64,000 nt of DNA, taken from assembly GCF_900108065.1 (NCBI RefSeq), contig NZ_FNVQ01000006.1, positions 1 through 64,000 on the forward strand, given 5' to 3'. The DNA comes from Marinobacterium lutimaris. Its GTDB lineage: Bacteria > Pseudomonadota > Gammaproteobacteria > Pseudomonadales > Balneatricaceae. The position numbers and the translations under genes are program-made. Of this stretch, positions 8,318 through 17,835 are shown piece after piece. The notes beneath the pieces were generated by a model. The model was given only the letters and a program-made list of their open reading frames with translations. It was not told the DNA's origin and ran no database searches. The stretch's first letter is position 1. The number at the start of each line of letters is the position of its first letter.

Positions 8318-11056
8318 TCAGTGTGCCTGTTCCCAGTTATCGCCCGCTTCAGCCTCCACCAGCAGCGGCACATCCAGGCTCGCCGCCTGCTCCATCAGCG
8401 GGTGAACCTTGGCCATAAACGCCTCGACCTCTGACTCTCGCACCTCGAACACCAGTTCATCGTGTACCTGCATGATCATGCGGGCATCGAAGCCGCTGTC
8501 GGTGAGCCAGTCATCCACTTTGACCATCGCCTTCTTGATGATATCCGCTGCGGTTCCCTGCATGGGGGCGTTGATCGCGGTGCGCTCCGCCGCCTGACGG
8601 CGCATCGGGTTACGGGCGTTGATCTCCGGCAGGTAGAGGCGACGACCAAAGATCGTTTCGACATAGCCCTGCTCACGGGCGCGCTCGCGAGTATCATCCA
8701 TGTAGCGCTGCACGCCCGGGTAGGTTTCGAAGTAGTGATCGATATAGGTCTGGGCGTCTTTACGACCGACACCGATCTGCTTCGCCAGACCAAAGGCGGA
8801 CATGCCGTAGATCAAGCCGAAGTTGATCGCCTTGGCGCTGCGACGCTGATCGGTGGTTACTTCATCGACCTTCACCTTGAATACCTCGGCCGCCGTGGCC
8901 CTGTGGATATCTTCGCCCTGGGCAAAGGCATCCAGCAGCCCCTTGTCGCCGGACAGGTGAGCCATGATACGCAGCTCGATCTGTGAGTAGTCCGCGGCGA
9001 CAATCTTGTAGCCTTCAGGGGCGATAAACGCCTGACGAATGCGACGCCCTTCGGTGGTACGCACCGGGATGTTCTGCAGGTTCGGGTCGGAGGACGAGAG
9101 TCGTCCGGTCGCCGTGTTGGCCTGATGATAGGAGGTGTGAATACGGCCGCTGGCCTTGTTGATCATCAGCGGCAGCTTGTCGGTGTAGGTCGACTTGAGC
9201 TTGCTAAGGCCACGGTGCTCGATAATCACCTTGGGCAGCGGATAGTCCAGCGCCAGCTCCTGCAGCACCTCTTCCGCAGTGGAGGGAGCACCTTTGGGGG
9301 TTTTCTTCTTCACCGGCAGGCCCTGCTTCTCGAACAGGATCTCCTGCAGCTGCTTGGTGGAGCTGAGATTAAACGGGCCGCCCGCCAGCTCATGGGCTTC
9401 CAGCTCCAGTTCGGCCAGACGCTTTTCGATCTCCTTACTCTGTTTCGCCAGCAGCGTCGCATCCACCAGGGCGCCGTTGCGCTCGATACGCGACAGCACC
9501 GGCACCAACGGCAGCTCGATATCGTGCAGCACCTTGATCAGGTCACCTTCGGCCTCCAGTTTCGGCGTCAGGGTTTCATGCAGGCGCAGGGTGATATCGG
9601 CATCTTCCGCCGCGTAGGGTGAGGCCTGTTCCAGTTCGATCTGGTTGAAGGTGAGCTGCTTCTTGCCCTTGCCGGCGATGGTTTCGAAGCTAACCGTCTC
9701 ATGATTAAGGTAACGCTGCGCCAGGGAATCCATATCGTGACGGCTGGCGGTGGAGTTCAGCACGTAGGACTCCAGCATGGTATCGGAGCCAAGCCCACGG
9801 ATCTCGATGCCGTACTTGGCCAGTACATTCATATCGTACTTGATGTGCTGGCCGATCTTTTTCAGCTCTTCGCTTTCCAGTAACGGTTTCAGCTGCGCCA
9901 GCACGGCGTTGCGATCCAGCTGATCCGGCGCGCCGACATAATCATGGGCCAGCGGCACATAGGCGGCCTTGCCCGCTTCCACGGCGAAGGAGACGCCGAC
10001 CAGCTCCGCTTCCATATAGTTGAGGCTGGTGGTTTCGGTGTCGAAAGCGAAGCTGCCCGCTGCACGCAGTTTGTCGAGCCAGCGATCCAGCTCCGCCTGC
10101 TCCAGCACCGTTTCATACTCTGTCTCGATAGCAGCGACCGGTTCCTCGGCTGCGGTCAGCCCTTCATCTCCGGCCTCTTCCAGCTCACGCACCCAGCTCT
10201 TGAACTCGAAACGCTGGAACAGATCAATCAACTTGCCACTGTCCGGCGCCGGCAGAGTGATATCGCCCAGGCCCACATGCAGCTCCACATCGGTCTTGAT
10301 GGTGGCCAGCATGTAGGAGAGCTCCGCCATCTCGCGGTTCTCTTCCAGCTTTTTCGGCATCGACTTGGCACCACGGAAGCCGAGATCCGGAATCTTATCC
10401 AGATTCTCATACAGATCCTTGATACTGCCGATCCCCTGCAGCAGCGCCAGCGCGGTTTTTTCACCCACGCCCGGTACGCCCGGGATGTTATCCACCTTGT
10501 CACCCATCAGGGCGAGATAGTCGATAATCAGCTCCGGCGGAATGCCAAACTTCTCCTTCACCCCATCCACATCCATCAGGGTGTCGGTCATGGTGTTGAT
10601 CAGCGTGACCTTGGCATCAACCAGTTGCGCCATATCCTTATCGCCGGTGGAGATCACCACGTCGCAGCAGGAGGCTTCCGCCTGGCGCGCCAGCGTGCCG
10701 ATCACATCGTCGGCCTCGACCCCCTCTTCAACGAACATAGGGATACCCATGGCGCGGATAATGTCGTGAATCGGCTCGATCTGGTCGCGCAGGTCATCCG
10801 GCATCGGGGGGCGTTGCGCTTTATACTCGGGGTACACTTCGTCGCGGAAGGTTTTGCCCTTGGCGTCGAACACCACCGCCACCGGGCTGTCTGGATACTG
10901 CTTGAGCAAACTGCGCAGCATAGAGGTCACAACACGCACAGCGCCGGTCGGAAAGCCCTCCGCCGTTCTCAGGTCCGCCTGCTGGGAAGCAAAAAACGCC
11001 CGGTATAAATAGGAGGAGCCGTCAACTAGAATAACGGGTGGTTTCTGTGCGCTCAT
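8318..11056 (-). CDS. polA: DNA polymerase I
   Basis: PolA fills gaps in repair and removes Okazaki primers. From the chosen start it has 912 aa. The 5'-3' exonuclease domain begins at [18 protein letters not shown] 3'-5' proofreading domain keeps the DxE site ([10 protein letters not shown]), so proofreading should be active. The polymerase domain has motif [17 protein letters not shown], the O-helix [15 protein letters not shown] and motif [12 protein letters not shown]. The longest frame starts at 11110, but homologues start just before the VDGS motif; I prefer ATG 11054-11056 (MSAQKPPV), with ATG 11066-11068 as alternative. Divergent from the 93-aa secreted protein gene. Confidence 0.96.
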   Translation of the reverse strand: MSAQKPPVILVDGSSYLYRAFFASQQADLRTAEGFPTGAVRVVTSMLRSLLKQYPDSPVAVVFDAKGKTFRDEVYPEYKAQRPPMPDDLRDQIEPIHDIIRAMGIPMFVEEGVEADDVIGTLARQAEASCCDVVISTGDKDMAQLVDAKVTLINTMTDTLMDVDGVKEKFGIPPELIIDYLALMGDKVDNIPGVPGVGEKTALALLQGIGSIKDLYENLDKIPDLGFRGAKSMPKKLEENREMAELSYMLATIKTDVELHVGLGDITLPAPDSGKLIDLFQRFEFKSWVRELEEAGDEGLTAAEEPVAAIETEYETVLEQAELDRWLDKLRAAGSFAFDTETTSLNYMEAELVGVSFAVEAGKAAYVPLAHDYVGAPDQLDRNAVLAQLKPLLESEELKKIGQHIKYDMNVLAKYGIEIRGLGSDTMLESYVLNSTASRHDMDSLAQRYLNHETVSFETIAGKGKKQLTFNQIELEQASPYAAEDADITLRLHETLTPKLEAEGDLIKVLHDIELPLVPVLSRIERNGALVDATLLAKQSKEIEKRLAELELEAHELAGGPFNLSSTKQLQEILFEKQGLPVKKKTPKGAPSTAEEVLQELALDYPLPKVIIEHRGLSKLKSTYTDKLPLMINKASGRIHTSYHQANTATGRLSSSDPNLQNIPVRTTEGRRIRQAFIAPEGYKIVAADYSQIELRIMAHLSGDKGLLDAFAQGEDIHRATAAEVFKVKVDEVTTDQRRSAKAINFGLIYGMSAFGLAKQIGVGRKDAQTYIDHYFETYPGVQRYMDDTRERAREQGYVETIFGRRLYLPEINARNPMRRQAAERTAINAPMQGTAADIIKKAMVKVDDWLTDSGFDARMIMQVHDELVFEVRESEVEAFMAKVHPLMEQAASLDVPLLVEAEAGDNWEQAH

Positions 11057-11183
11057 CGGTGTATCCATCGCCAGGTGGGTGTATATCGGGACTTGTTCGG
11101 CCCGTCGCAAAGGCCCACAATCATAGACAAATCAGGCCGCTTCGACCAATGCGAAACGGCCACAGCTAAACAGGAAGATAGCG

Positions 11184-11465
11184 ATGAAAAAAGCGATTCT
11201 ACTGGCAGGTCTGCTGGCATTGGCGCCTGTGGCCCATGCGGAGGTCGTCACCGATACGGAAACCAGCGAGCCTGAGATCAGCATCTCCCATGATGGAGAA
11301 GCCACCTATTACGAATACACCATCAATGGGCAGGTTCGTGAAATCAAGGTTGTCCCCAAGGTGGGCAAGCCGTACTACCTGGTACCCGCTGACGGGTCCG
11401 ATGAATTTATCCGTGCTGACAAGTCGCAGCTCCTGATCCCTAAATGGGTTATTTTTCGCTGGTAA
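11184..11465 (+). CDS. Small secreted DUF2782-type protein
   Basis: A 93-aa protein with a clear Sec signal peptide (about residues 1-19, ending PVAHA), acidic mature N-terminus, and the conserved-looking stretch EYTINGQVREIKVVPKVGKPYYLVP. This fits the DUF2782 family of small periplasmic proteins found next to polA in Pseudomonas-like genomes; its function is unknown. The start has a good upstream site (AGGAAGATAGCG). It is followed 9 bp later by thrB and may be co-transcribed. Confidence 0.8.
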   Translation: MKKAILLAGLLALAPVAHAEVVTDTETSEPEISISHDGEATYYEYTINGQVREIKVVPKVGKPYYLVPADGSDEFIRADKSQLLIPKWVIFRW

Positions 11466-11474
11466 TTATCCACC

Positions 11475-12449
11475 GTGGCAGTCTATACCCCCGTAACCGA
11501 GGCCCAGCTTGATAAGCTGCTGGCCGACTATGATCTGGGCCGCTGCATCGACCTGAAAGGGATCGATGGCGGTATCGAAAACACCAACTACTTTGTCACG
11601 CTGGAGGCAGACGGAGAGCAGACCCAGTACGTACTGACGCTGTTCGAAGAGTTCAGCTACGACGAGATGCCGTTCTTCGTCGAGCTGGGCAAATGGCTGG
11701 CGGAACGCGGCGTGCCCGTGCCCTACGCCATCGAAGACCGCAACGGTATCGGCCTGAAGCAGCTCAACGGTCGCCCGGCGTTTCTGCAGCCGCGTTTCCA
11801 TGGCGGCCACGTAGACCAGCAGGATCTGACGCCGGCCCACTGCGCCAGCATCGGCACCGCCCTGGCCAAGCTGCACCTGGCCGGCAAGGACTTTTTCCTC
11901 ACCCGCCAGGCCCACCGTGGCGTGTTCTGGTGGCGCCGTGAAAGCGCCAGCATCCTGCCGCGCCTGAGCCAAGAGGATGCTGCGCTGCTGAGCGAAGAGG
12001 TACGCCTGTTCGACGAACTGCGTGAACAGCACGCCGACGAGATGCCCATGGGCATCATCCACGGCGATCTGTTCCATGATAACGCGCTGTTTGTCGGCGA
12101 AAATGTGGATGCCATTCTGGATATCTACAACGCCGCCACCGCCTACCTGTTGTTCGACCTGGCCATCGTCGCCAACGACTGGTGCGTCAACCCGGATGGC
12201 AGCATCGATACCGCCCGCGAGCGGGCTCTGCTCGATGCTTACGCCGCGGTTCGACCGTTCGAAGCGATCGAAAAACAGGTCTGGCCGCAGCTGTGCCGCA
12301 CCGCCGCCATGCGTTTCTGGCTTTCCCGCCTGATCCCCTGGCTCGGTATCAGCCAAGCATCGCGCCAGGGCGGCGAGATGAAGCTGAAGGATCCGGATGA
12401 ACTGAAACGGATTCTGCTGAGCCGCATCAAGCAGCCTTCCAGCCTCTGA
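11475..12449 (+). CDS. thrB: Homoserine kinase (ThrB, APH-fold type)
   Basis: This phosphorylates homoserine to O-phosphohomoserine in threonine synthesis. The 324-aa product belongs to the aminoglycoside-phosphotransferase-fold form of ThrB used by Pseudomonas and relatives, not the GHMP-kinase form of E. coli. Signatures are GGIENTNYFVTL near residue 35, the catalytic loop GIIHGDLFHDN and the metal site ILDIYNA. Translation starts at GTG 11475, matching the MAVYTPVT start of homologues. No thr leader or attenuator is visible upstream. A terminator follows directly. Confidence 0.94.
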   Translation: MAVYTPVTEAQLDKLLADYDLGRCIDLKGIDGGIENTNYFVTLEADGEQTQYVLTLFEEFSYDEMPFFVELGKWLAERGVPVPYAIEDRNGIGLKQLNGRPAFLQPRFHGGHVDQQDLTPAHCASIGTALAKLHLAGKDFFLTRQAHRGVFWWRRESASILPRLSQEDAALLSEEVRLFDELREQHADEMPMGIIHGDLFHDNALFVGENVDAILDIYNAATAYLLFDLAIVANDWCVNPDGSIDTARERALLDAYAAVRPFEAIEKQVWPQLCRTAAMRFWLSRLIPWLGISQASRQGGEMKLKDPDELKRILLSRIKQPSSL

Positions 12450-12452
12450 AAC

Positions 12453-12473
12453 GGGCCCTTCGGGGCCCTTTTC
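12453..12473 (+). terminator. Rho-independent terminator after thrB
   Basis: GGGCCC-TTCG-GGGCCC (12453-12468) followed by TTTTCC, a UUCG-capped 6-bp stem 4 bp after the thrB stop. Confidence 0.8.
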
Positions 12474-12489
12474 CTGTATACTTTTCCAG
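12474..12489 (+). promoter_or_regulatory. LexA-like SOS box before uvrD
   Basis: CTGTATACTTTTCCAG fits CTGT-N8-(A/C)CAG. The E. coli uvrD SOS box also ends in CCAG instead of ACAG. It overlaps the proposed -35 of the uvrD promoter, where a repressor would block polymerase. Inference from motif and gene identity. Confidence 0.6.
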
Positions 12490-12511
12490 TATTTCGCGAC
12501 TTCGCTATACT
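12483..12511 (+). promoter_or_regulatory. Candidate sigma-70 promoter for uvrD
   Basis: TTTCCA (12483-12488), a 17-nt spacer and TATACT (12506-12511), 44 bp before the uvrD ATG and just after the thrB terminator. Confidence 0.6.
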
Positions 12512-12555
12512 GCGCCTTTTCCTTTTCTACTCTCTTACAAAGCTGCACAGACCCA

Positions 12556-14775
12556 ATGGACGTTACCCACATCATCGACTCGCTCAACGATGCCCAGCGC
12601 CAGGCGGTCACCGCCGACGTCAAAAACCTGCTGGTGCTGGCCGGTGCCGGTTCCGGCAAGACCCGCGTTCTGGTGCACCGCATCGCCTGGCTGATCGAAG
12701 CCGAAGGCATCTCGCCCTACTCCATCATGTCCGTGACCTTTACCAACAAGGCCGCCCGCGAGATGCGTGGACGTATCGAACATCTGCTGGGCCTGAACAC
12801 TCAGGGCATGTGGGTCGGCACCTTCCACGGTCTGGCGCACCGTCTGCTGCGGGCACACTGGCAGGATGCGGGCCTTAGGGACAACTTCCAGATCATGGAC
12901 AGCGATGACCAGCTGCGCCTGATCAAGCGTCTGTGCAAAGAGATGAACCTGGACGAAACTCGCTGGCCGCCGAAGCAGCTGCAGTGGTACATCAACGCCC
13001 AGAAGGATGAAGGCCTGCGCAGCCACCATATCGAGCGCTCCGGCGATATGTTCCAGGACACCATGGTGCGCGTGTACGAAGCCTACGAGCAGGCCTGCGA
13101 TCGCGGCGGCATGATCGACTTCGGCGAGCTGCTGCTGCGTGCACTGGAACTGCTGCGCGACCGGGCTCCTGCGCTGCTCAAGCACTACCGCGAGCGCTTC
13201 CGCTACGTACTGGTGGACGAGTTTCAGGACACCAACGCCATCCAGTACGCCTGGTTGCGCCTGCTCTGCCAGGGTGAAGACAAGCTGATGGCGGTGGGCG
13301 ATGACGACCAGTCGATCTACGGCTGGCGTGGCGCCCGTATCGAGAACATCCAGAACCTGCCGGAGCACTTCCCCGGTACCGAAACGATCCGCCTGGAGCA
13401 GAACTACCGCTCCACCGGTACCATCCTGAACGCGGCCAACGCCGTGATCAGCAACAACTTCGGTCGCCTCGGTAAGCAACTATGGACCAGCCTCGGTGAT
13501 GGTGAGGCACTGAGCCTCTACGCCGCGTTCAACGAGCAGGACGAAGCGCGCTTTATCGTCGACCAGATCAGCAAATGGGTCGAGGATGGCAACCGCCGCG
13601 ACGAAAGCGCGATTCTCTACCGCTCCAACGCACAGTCGCGCGTGCTCGAGGAGATGCTGATCCGCGCCGGGATGCCCTACCGCATCTACGGTGGTCAGCG
13701 CTTCTACGATCGCCTGGAGATCAAGAACGCCCTGGCCTACATGCGCCTGCTGGCCAACCGCGATGACGATACCGCCATGGAGCGGGTGATCAACGTGCCT
13801 ACCCGTGGCATCGGCACCCGCACCATCGAGCAGATCCGCGAGCACGCCCGCGCCGAAGGTGTCTCCATGTGGCGCGCCGCCAACGAGATCATCGAGTACG
13901 GCAAACTCGCCGCCCGCGCCGGCAACGCGCTGCAGACGTTTATCGACCTGATCAACAGCCTCGACTCCGACACCACGGAAACCGAACTGCACGAGCAGAC
14001 CGAACATGTGGTGAAACACTCCGGCCTGATCGAGCATCACGAGAAGGAAAAGGGCGAGAAAGCCCAGTCCCGCATCGAGAACCTTGAGGAACTGGTCACC
14101 GCCGCACGTCAGTTTGCCGGTCAGTGGCAGGAAGACGAGACACCGGAAGGCTTCAACTCAGTGCTCGCGGCCTTCCTCGACCAGGCAGCACTGGATGCCG
14201 GTGAAGCCCAGGCCGATGTAAATACCGACAGCGTCCAGCTGATGACCCTGCACTCCGCCAAGGGCCTGGAGTTCCCGCTGGTGTTCCTGGCCGGCATGGA
14301 AGAGGGTCTGTTCCCACACAGCATGTCCGCCGAGGACCCGAACCGCCTCGAAGAGGAGCGCCGTCTCTGTTACGTGGGCATCACCCGCGCCATGCAGAAG
14401 CTCTATCTGACCTATGCCGAGTCCCGTCGTCTGCATGGCCAGGAAAACTACAACCGCCCCTCCCGGTTTATCCAGGAGATCCCAGCCGAGTACGTTGAAG
14501 AGGTCAGACTCAACGCCAGCGTGCGCCGACCTTACGGCAGCAGTGGTTACCAGGATGACGGCGGTTCACTGTTCGGCAGCTCATCAAGCCTGAGCAGCAG
14601 CGAGATCCCGGAAACCAGCCTGAGCCTCGGTCAGCGTGTGCGTCACCCGAAGTTCGGCGAAGGCTTTGTTACCAACTTCGAGGGCAGCGGCCCAAAAGCA
14701 CGGGTGCAGATCAACTTCGATTACGAAGGCAGCAAGTGGCTGGTGGTGGGGTTTGCAAGGCTGGAGGCGCTCTAA
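12556..14775 (+). CDS. uvrD: DNA helicase II UvrD
   Basis: This superfamily 1 3'-5' helicase acts in nucleotide excision and mismatch repair. The 739-aa protein has motif I AGAGSGKT (about 31-38), motif II VDEFQDTN, motif III DDQSIYGWRGA, motif IV QNYRSTGTI, motif V LMTLHSAKGLEFP and motif VI YVGITRAM. The C-terminal RVRHPKFGEGFVTNFEG segment is the Tudor-like RNA-polymerase-contacting domain that marks UvrD/PcrA rather than Rep. Length is normal. A LexA-like box and sigma-70 promoter lie upstream and a perfect palindromic terminator downstream. Confidence 0.95.
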   Translation: MDVTHIIDSLNDAQRQAVTADVKNLLVLAGAGSGKTRVLVHRIAWLIEAEGISPYSIMSVTFTNKAAREMRGRIEHLLGLNTQGMWVGTFHGLAHRLLRAHWQDAGLRDNFQIMDSDDQLRLIKRLCKEMNLDETRWPPKQLQWYINAQKDEGLRSHHIERSGDMFQDTMVRVYEAYEQACDRGGMIDFGELLLRALELLRDRAPALLKHYRERFRYVLVDEFQDTNAIQYAWLRLLCQGEDKLMAVGDDDQSIYGWRGARIENIQNLPEHFPGTETIRLEQNYRSTGTILNAANAVISNNFGRLGKQLWTSLGDGEALSLYAAFNEQDEARFIVDQISKWVEDGNRRDESAILYRSNAQSRVLEEMLIRAGMPYRIYGGQRFYDRLEIKNALAYMRLLANRDDDTAMERVINVPTRGIGTRTIEQIREHARAEGVSMWRAANEIIEYGKLAARAGNALQTFIDLINSLDSDTTETELHEQTEHVVKHSGLIEHHEKEKGEKAQSRIENLEELVTAARQFAGQWQEDETPEGFNSVLAAFLDQAALDAGEAQADVNTDSVQLMTLHSAKGLEFPLVFLAGMEEGLFPHSMSAEDPNRLEEERRLCYVGITRAMQKLYLTYAESRRLHGQENYNRPSRFIQEIPAEYVEEVRLNASVRRPYGSSGYQDDGGSLFGSSSSLSSSEIPETSLSLGQRVRHPKFGEGFVTNFEGSGPKARVQINFDYEGSKWLVVGFARLEAL

Positions 14776-14806
14776 GCCTGAGCAACCGGCTAAGTCTAGA
14801 AACAAT

Positions 14807-14838
14807 AAAGGTCCGCAATTGCGGACCTTTATGCTTTT
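14807..14838 (+). terminator. Rho-independent terminator after uvrD
   Basis: A perfect 24-bp palindrome at 14807-14830 built on AAAGGTCCGCAA, then ATGCTTTTTA. The T-run is on the plus side. Confidence 0.8.
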
Positions 14839-14840
14839 TA

Positions 14841-15152
14841 TCTCTTTATCTGACGCCCACCAAAACAGCCTAGCGCACCCATTTCCCCTTCTGTGCAGCC
14901 GAGCATCGCAGACTGAAAGAGAAATAAGGGAAGGGCTGTCTGAGCCGCGAAGCGGCGACTTACTTTAAGGTGAGGTGTCGACCCGCTTTTTCAGGCTAGA
15001 AGCACAGGGGAGTCGGCGCAGCCGACCAAACAGCAGGGGCGGTTTGGGATTGTTAAGGGCCTTGTCCGTCACAAGGCCCTTAACTCGCCAGCAGGCGAAA
15101 CCTGCGCTAGAGAATGAGTGCTGAGGTTCAATATTCAGGTCCGTTAGGACCA
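14841..15152. repeat. Structured non-coding region between uvrD and urtE
   Basis: About 310 bp with no credible gene. It holds a perfect 14-bp inverted repeat at 15052-15065 / 15071-15084 (GTTAAGGGCCTTGT, 5-nt loop), a small GCCGCGAAGCGGC hairpin near 14944, and CGCCAGCAGGCG near 15087. Stacked short palindromes of this kind are typical of dispersed intergenic repeats. The long hairpin lies beyond the urtE stop and could end the urt transcript, but it lacks a T-run. Confidence 0.5.
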
Positions 15153-15851
15153 TCAAACCGCCAGATACTGCCTGATCAGTTCATCACTCAACTTATCCAT
15201 GCTGTCCGCCGCCATGATGCGGCCGCGGTCTAGGATGGCGAAGCTGTCGGCGTATTTACGTGCGAAGGGCAATTTTTGCTCTACGAGGATAACGGTGAGG
15301 CCATCCTCCTCCATCAGGCGGCGGATAACCTCGCCGATCTGGGCGACGATGTTGGGCTGAATTCCCTCGCCCGGTTCATCCAGAATCAACAGCCTGGGTT
15401 CGATCACCAGGGCGCGGCCGATCGCCAGCTGCTGCTGCTGACCGCCGGAGAGGTCACCGCCACGGCGGTTTTTCATCTCCTTGAGTACCGGGAAAAGTTC
15501 GTAAATACGTTCGGGGATGGTTTTCAGGCCATCCTTGCGTACGGCCAGGCCGGTGCGAAGGTTCTCCTCCACCGTCAGCATCGGGAAGATCTGCCGTCCC
15601 TGGGGCACGTAGCCGATGCCGTGGCGGGAGCGCTGTTCGATGCTGAGTTTGGTAAGCTCGGCGCCGTCTTCCAGCTTGATCGAGCCGCTTTTCACCGACT
15701 CTTCGCCCATGATGCACTTCATCAGCGTGGTTTTACCTACACCGTTACGGCCCATGACACAGAGACACTGCCCCTTGGGGATCTCCAGGTTCAGATCCCA
15801 GAGCGTGTGGCTTTCGCCGTAAAACTGATTGAGTTGTTCAATGTTCAGCAT
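15153..15851 (-). CDS. urtE: Urea ABC transporter ATP-binding protein UrtE
   Basis: This is one of the two ATPases of the urea importer. The 232-aa product belongs to the LivF-like branch: Walker A GRNGVGKTT, Q-loop PQGRQIFP, signature LSGGQQQQLAIGR, Walker B LLILDEPGEG. The MLNIEQLNQFYGESHTLWDL start is characteristic of UrtE. Its ATG shares one base with the urtD stop (TGATG), so translation is coupled. It is the last gene of urtABCDE; no urease genes follow in this window. Confidence 0.95.
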   Translation of the reverse strand: MLNIEQLNQFYGESHTLWDLNLEIPKGQCLCVMGRNGVGKTTLMKCIMGEESVKSGSIKLEDGAELTKLSIEQRSRHGIGYVPQGRQIFPMLTVEENLRTGLAVRKDGLKTIPERIYELFPVLKEMKNRRGGDLSGGQQQQLAIGRALVIEPRLLILDEPGEGIQPNIVAQIGEVIRRLMEEDGLTVILVEQKLPFARKYADSFAILDRGRIMAADSMDKLSDELIRQYLAV

Positions 15852-16675
15852 CAGTCATCCTCTCCCAGATACACCTTGATTACCTCCGGGTCTGCGGAGA
15901 CCTGATCCATGCTGCCCTCGGCCAGTACACTGCCCTGGTGCAGCACGGTCACGTTGCGGGCGATAGAGCGGACAAAACCCATATCATGCTCAACTACCAC
16001 CACCGACTGCTTGCCGGCCAGGCCCGTAAGCAGCTCGGCGGTGCGTTCCATCTCCTGTTCGGTCATGCCGGCCACCGGCTCATCCACCAGCAGCAGACGC
16101 GGCTTCTGCATCAGCAGCATGCCGATCTCGAGCCACTGTTTCTGGCCGTGGGAGAGAATACCTGCCTGGCGAGTTTCCAGCGCCTTGAGGCCGATGATCG
16201 CGAGTACTTCATCGATGCGGTCGTAGTGCTCGCCGGCGAGGCGCGAGCGCAGCGATGGCAGCACCCGCTTGTCCGCGGCCATTGAAAGCTCCAGGTTTTC
16301 GAACACCGTCAGTGCCTCGAACACCGTTGGCTTCTGGAACTTGCGGCCGATACCGAGGGTGGCAATCTCCGGCTCGTTCATGGTCAGCAGATTGTGGCGG
16401 CTGCCGAACCAGACCGAGCCCTCATCCGGCGTGGTTTTACCGGTGATGATATCCATCATCGTGGTTTTACCGGCGCCGTTGGGGCCGATGATGCAACGCA
16501 GCTCGCCATCATCAATGGTCAGGTTCAGGTTGTTGATCGCCTTGAAGCCGTCGAAGCTTACGCTCACGCCTTCCAGGTAGAGAATCGGGCCGTGGCGCAC
16601 ATCCACCGGGGATTGCGTCGGCGCGAGGAAATCGAAGACCCGGTCACGACGGGTCAGCTCCGTCATCAGATTCAT
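15851..16675 (-). CDS. urtD: Urea ABC transporter ATP-binding protein UrtD
   Basis: The second ATPase of the urea importer, LivG-like. The 274 aa include Walker A GPNGAGKTT, the long insert usual for this branch (FGSRHNLLTMNEPEIATLGIGRKFQ), signature LSHGQKQWLEIG with the LSHGQ variant common in UrtD, and Walker B LLLVDEPVAG. It overlaps urtC by 4 nt (ATGA) and urtE by 1 nt. Confidence 0.95.
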   Translation of the reverse strand: MNLMTELTRRDRVFDFLAPTQSPVDVRHGPILYLEGVSVSFDGFKAINNLNLTIDDGELRCIIGPNGAGKTTMMDIITGKTTPDEGSVWFGSRHNLLTMNEPEIATLGIGRKFQKPTVFEALTVFENLELSMAADKRVLPSLRSRLAGEHYDRIDEVLAIIGLKALETRQAGILSHGQKQWLEIGMLLMQKPRLLLVDEPVAGMTEQEMERTAELLTGLAGKQSVVVVEHDMGFVRSIARNVTVLHQGSVLAEGSMDQVSADPEVIKVYLGEDD

Positions 16676-17832
16676 GCCGCAGCCTCCTGTTCAGTACCGC
16701 TGTTGGCGGGGCTATCCGCCTTTTTCTTTTTACCCAGGTTGGCGAACAGACCGGCGATCCCTTTCGGCAGGAACACGGTCACCAGCACAAACAGTGCGCC
16801 GAGGGCGAACAGCCAGGCGTCTGGCATCACACCGGTAAACACGGTCTTGGCGTAGTTGACGATCAGCGCACCGATCACCGCGCCATACAGCGTTGCACGA
16901 CCACCCAGGGCCACCCAGACCACCACTTCGATGGAGAACAGCGGCGAGAATTCGCTGGGGTTGATGATGCCGACCTGGGGCACATAAAGTGCACCAGCCA
17001 CGCCCGCTAACATTGCAGATACCACGAATACGAACAGCTGTACCCGCTCTACGCGGTAACCGATAAAGCGTGTCCGCGCTTCGGCATCACGGCAGGCCAC
17101 GCTGACACGACCCAGCTTGGAGCCCACGATGGCACGGCAGATGATGTAACCCAGCGCCAGCGCAATGCCAGAGGCGATAAACAGGCCGAGTCGAGCACCG
17201 TCGGTACGCAGATCGAAACCGAGGATATCCATGAAGTCGGTCAGACCATTGTTGCCGCCGAAGCCCATTTCGTTACGGAAGAAGGCCAGCATCAGCGCGA
17301 AGGTCAGCGCCTGGGTGATGATCGACAGGTAAACGCCGGTCACGCGGGAGCGGAACGCCAGGTAACCGAAGACGAAGGCGAGGATGCCCGGCGCCAGCAG
17401 CACCATGATGAAGGCGAACCAGGCCATATCGAAGCCGGACCAGTACCAGGGCAGCTCCTGCCAGTTCAGGAACACCATGAAGTCGGGCAGATCCGGGTTA
17501 CCGTATACGCCGCGATCACCGATCTGGCGCATCAGGTACATCCCCATGGCATAACCGCCGAGGGCAAAGAAGGCGCCGTGACCCAGGCTGAGGATACCGA
17601 GATATCCCCAGACCAGATCCACCGCCACCGCCAGCAGCGCGTAGCAGAGGTACTTACCCATCAACGTGACGGTGTAGGTGCTCACGTGCAGAGCGCTGTC
17701 CTGCGGCATCGCCAGGTTAAGGAAGGTTACCAGCGCCACCGCACCCAGCAGCACGCCGAGGAAGGTCAGGGTGGAGCGTTCGGTGAACGGTCGGGTCAAC
17801 CAGGACTGGCTGTAATTAACTGCATGCGCCAT
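16672..17832 (-). CDS. urtC: Urea ABC transporter permease UrtC
   Basis: An inner-membrane permease subunit (LivM-like) of 386 aa with about ten hydrophobic segments. YLGILSLGHGAFFALGGYAMGMYLM and the LGGRATLYGAVIGA motif near the C-terminus are typical of branched-chain-type permeases of the Urt system. It begins 3 bp after the urtB stop and overlaps urtD by 4 nt. Confidence 0.94.
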   Translation of the reverse strand: MAHAVNYSQSWLTRPFTERSTLTFLGVLLGAVALVTFLNLAMPQDSALHVSTYTVTLMGKYLCYALLAVAVDLVWGYLGILSLGHGAFFALGGYAMGMYLMRQIGDRGVYGNPDLPDFMVFLNWQELPWYWSGFDMAWFAFIMVLLAPGILAFVFGYLAFRSRVTGVYLSIITQALTFALMLAFFRNEMGFGGNNGLTDFMDILGFDLRTDGARLGLFIASGIALALGYIICRAIVGSKLGRVSVACRDAEARTRFIGYRVERVQLFVFVVSAMLAGVAGALYVPQVGIINPSEFSPLFSIEVVVWVALGGRATLYGAVIGALIVNYAKTVFTGVMPDAWLFALGALFVLVTVFLPKGIAGLFANLGKKKKADSPANSGTEQEAAA

Positions 17833-17835
17833 GGA

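Noticed and set aside
9944..11008. 354-codon open frame antisense to polA
   Set aside because: Antisense shadow in GC-rich DNA; no domain or start signal.
11110..11184. Threonine attenuator or riboswitch before thrB
   Set aside because: No Thr/Ile-rich leader peptide or terminator/antiterminator pair is visible upstream of the secreted-protein gene or thrB.
11466..12710. 414-codon open frame antisense to thrB
   Set aside because: It lies opposite a well-identified gene, shows low-complexity Ala/Gln/Val composition typical of antisense frames in GC-rich DNA, and has no recognisable domain.
14965..15156. 63-codon minus-strand frame before urtE
   Set aside because: Its translation covers the hairpin-rich spacer; such frames recur from repeated intergenic sequence and are not real genes.
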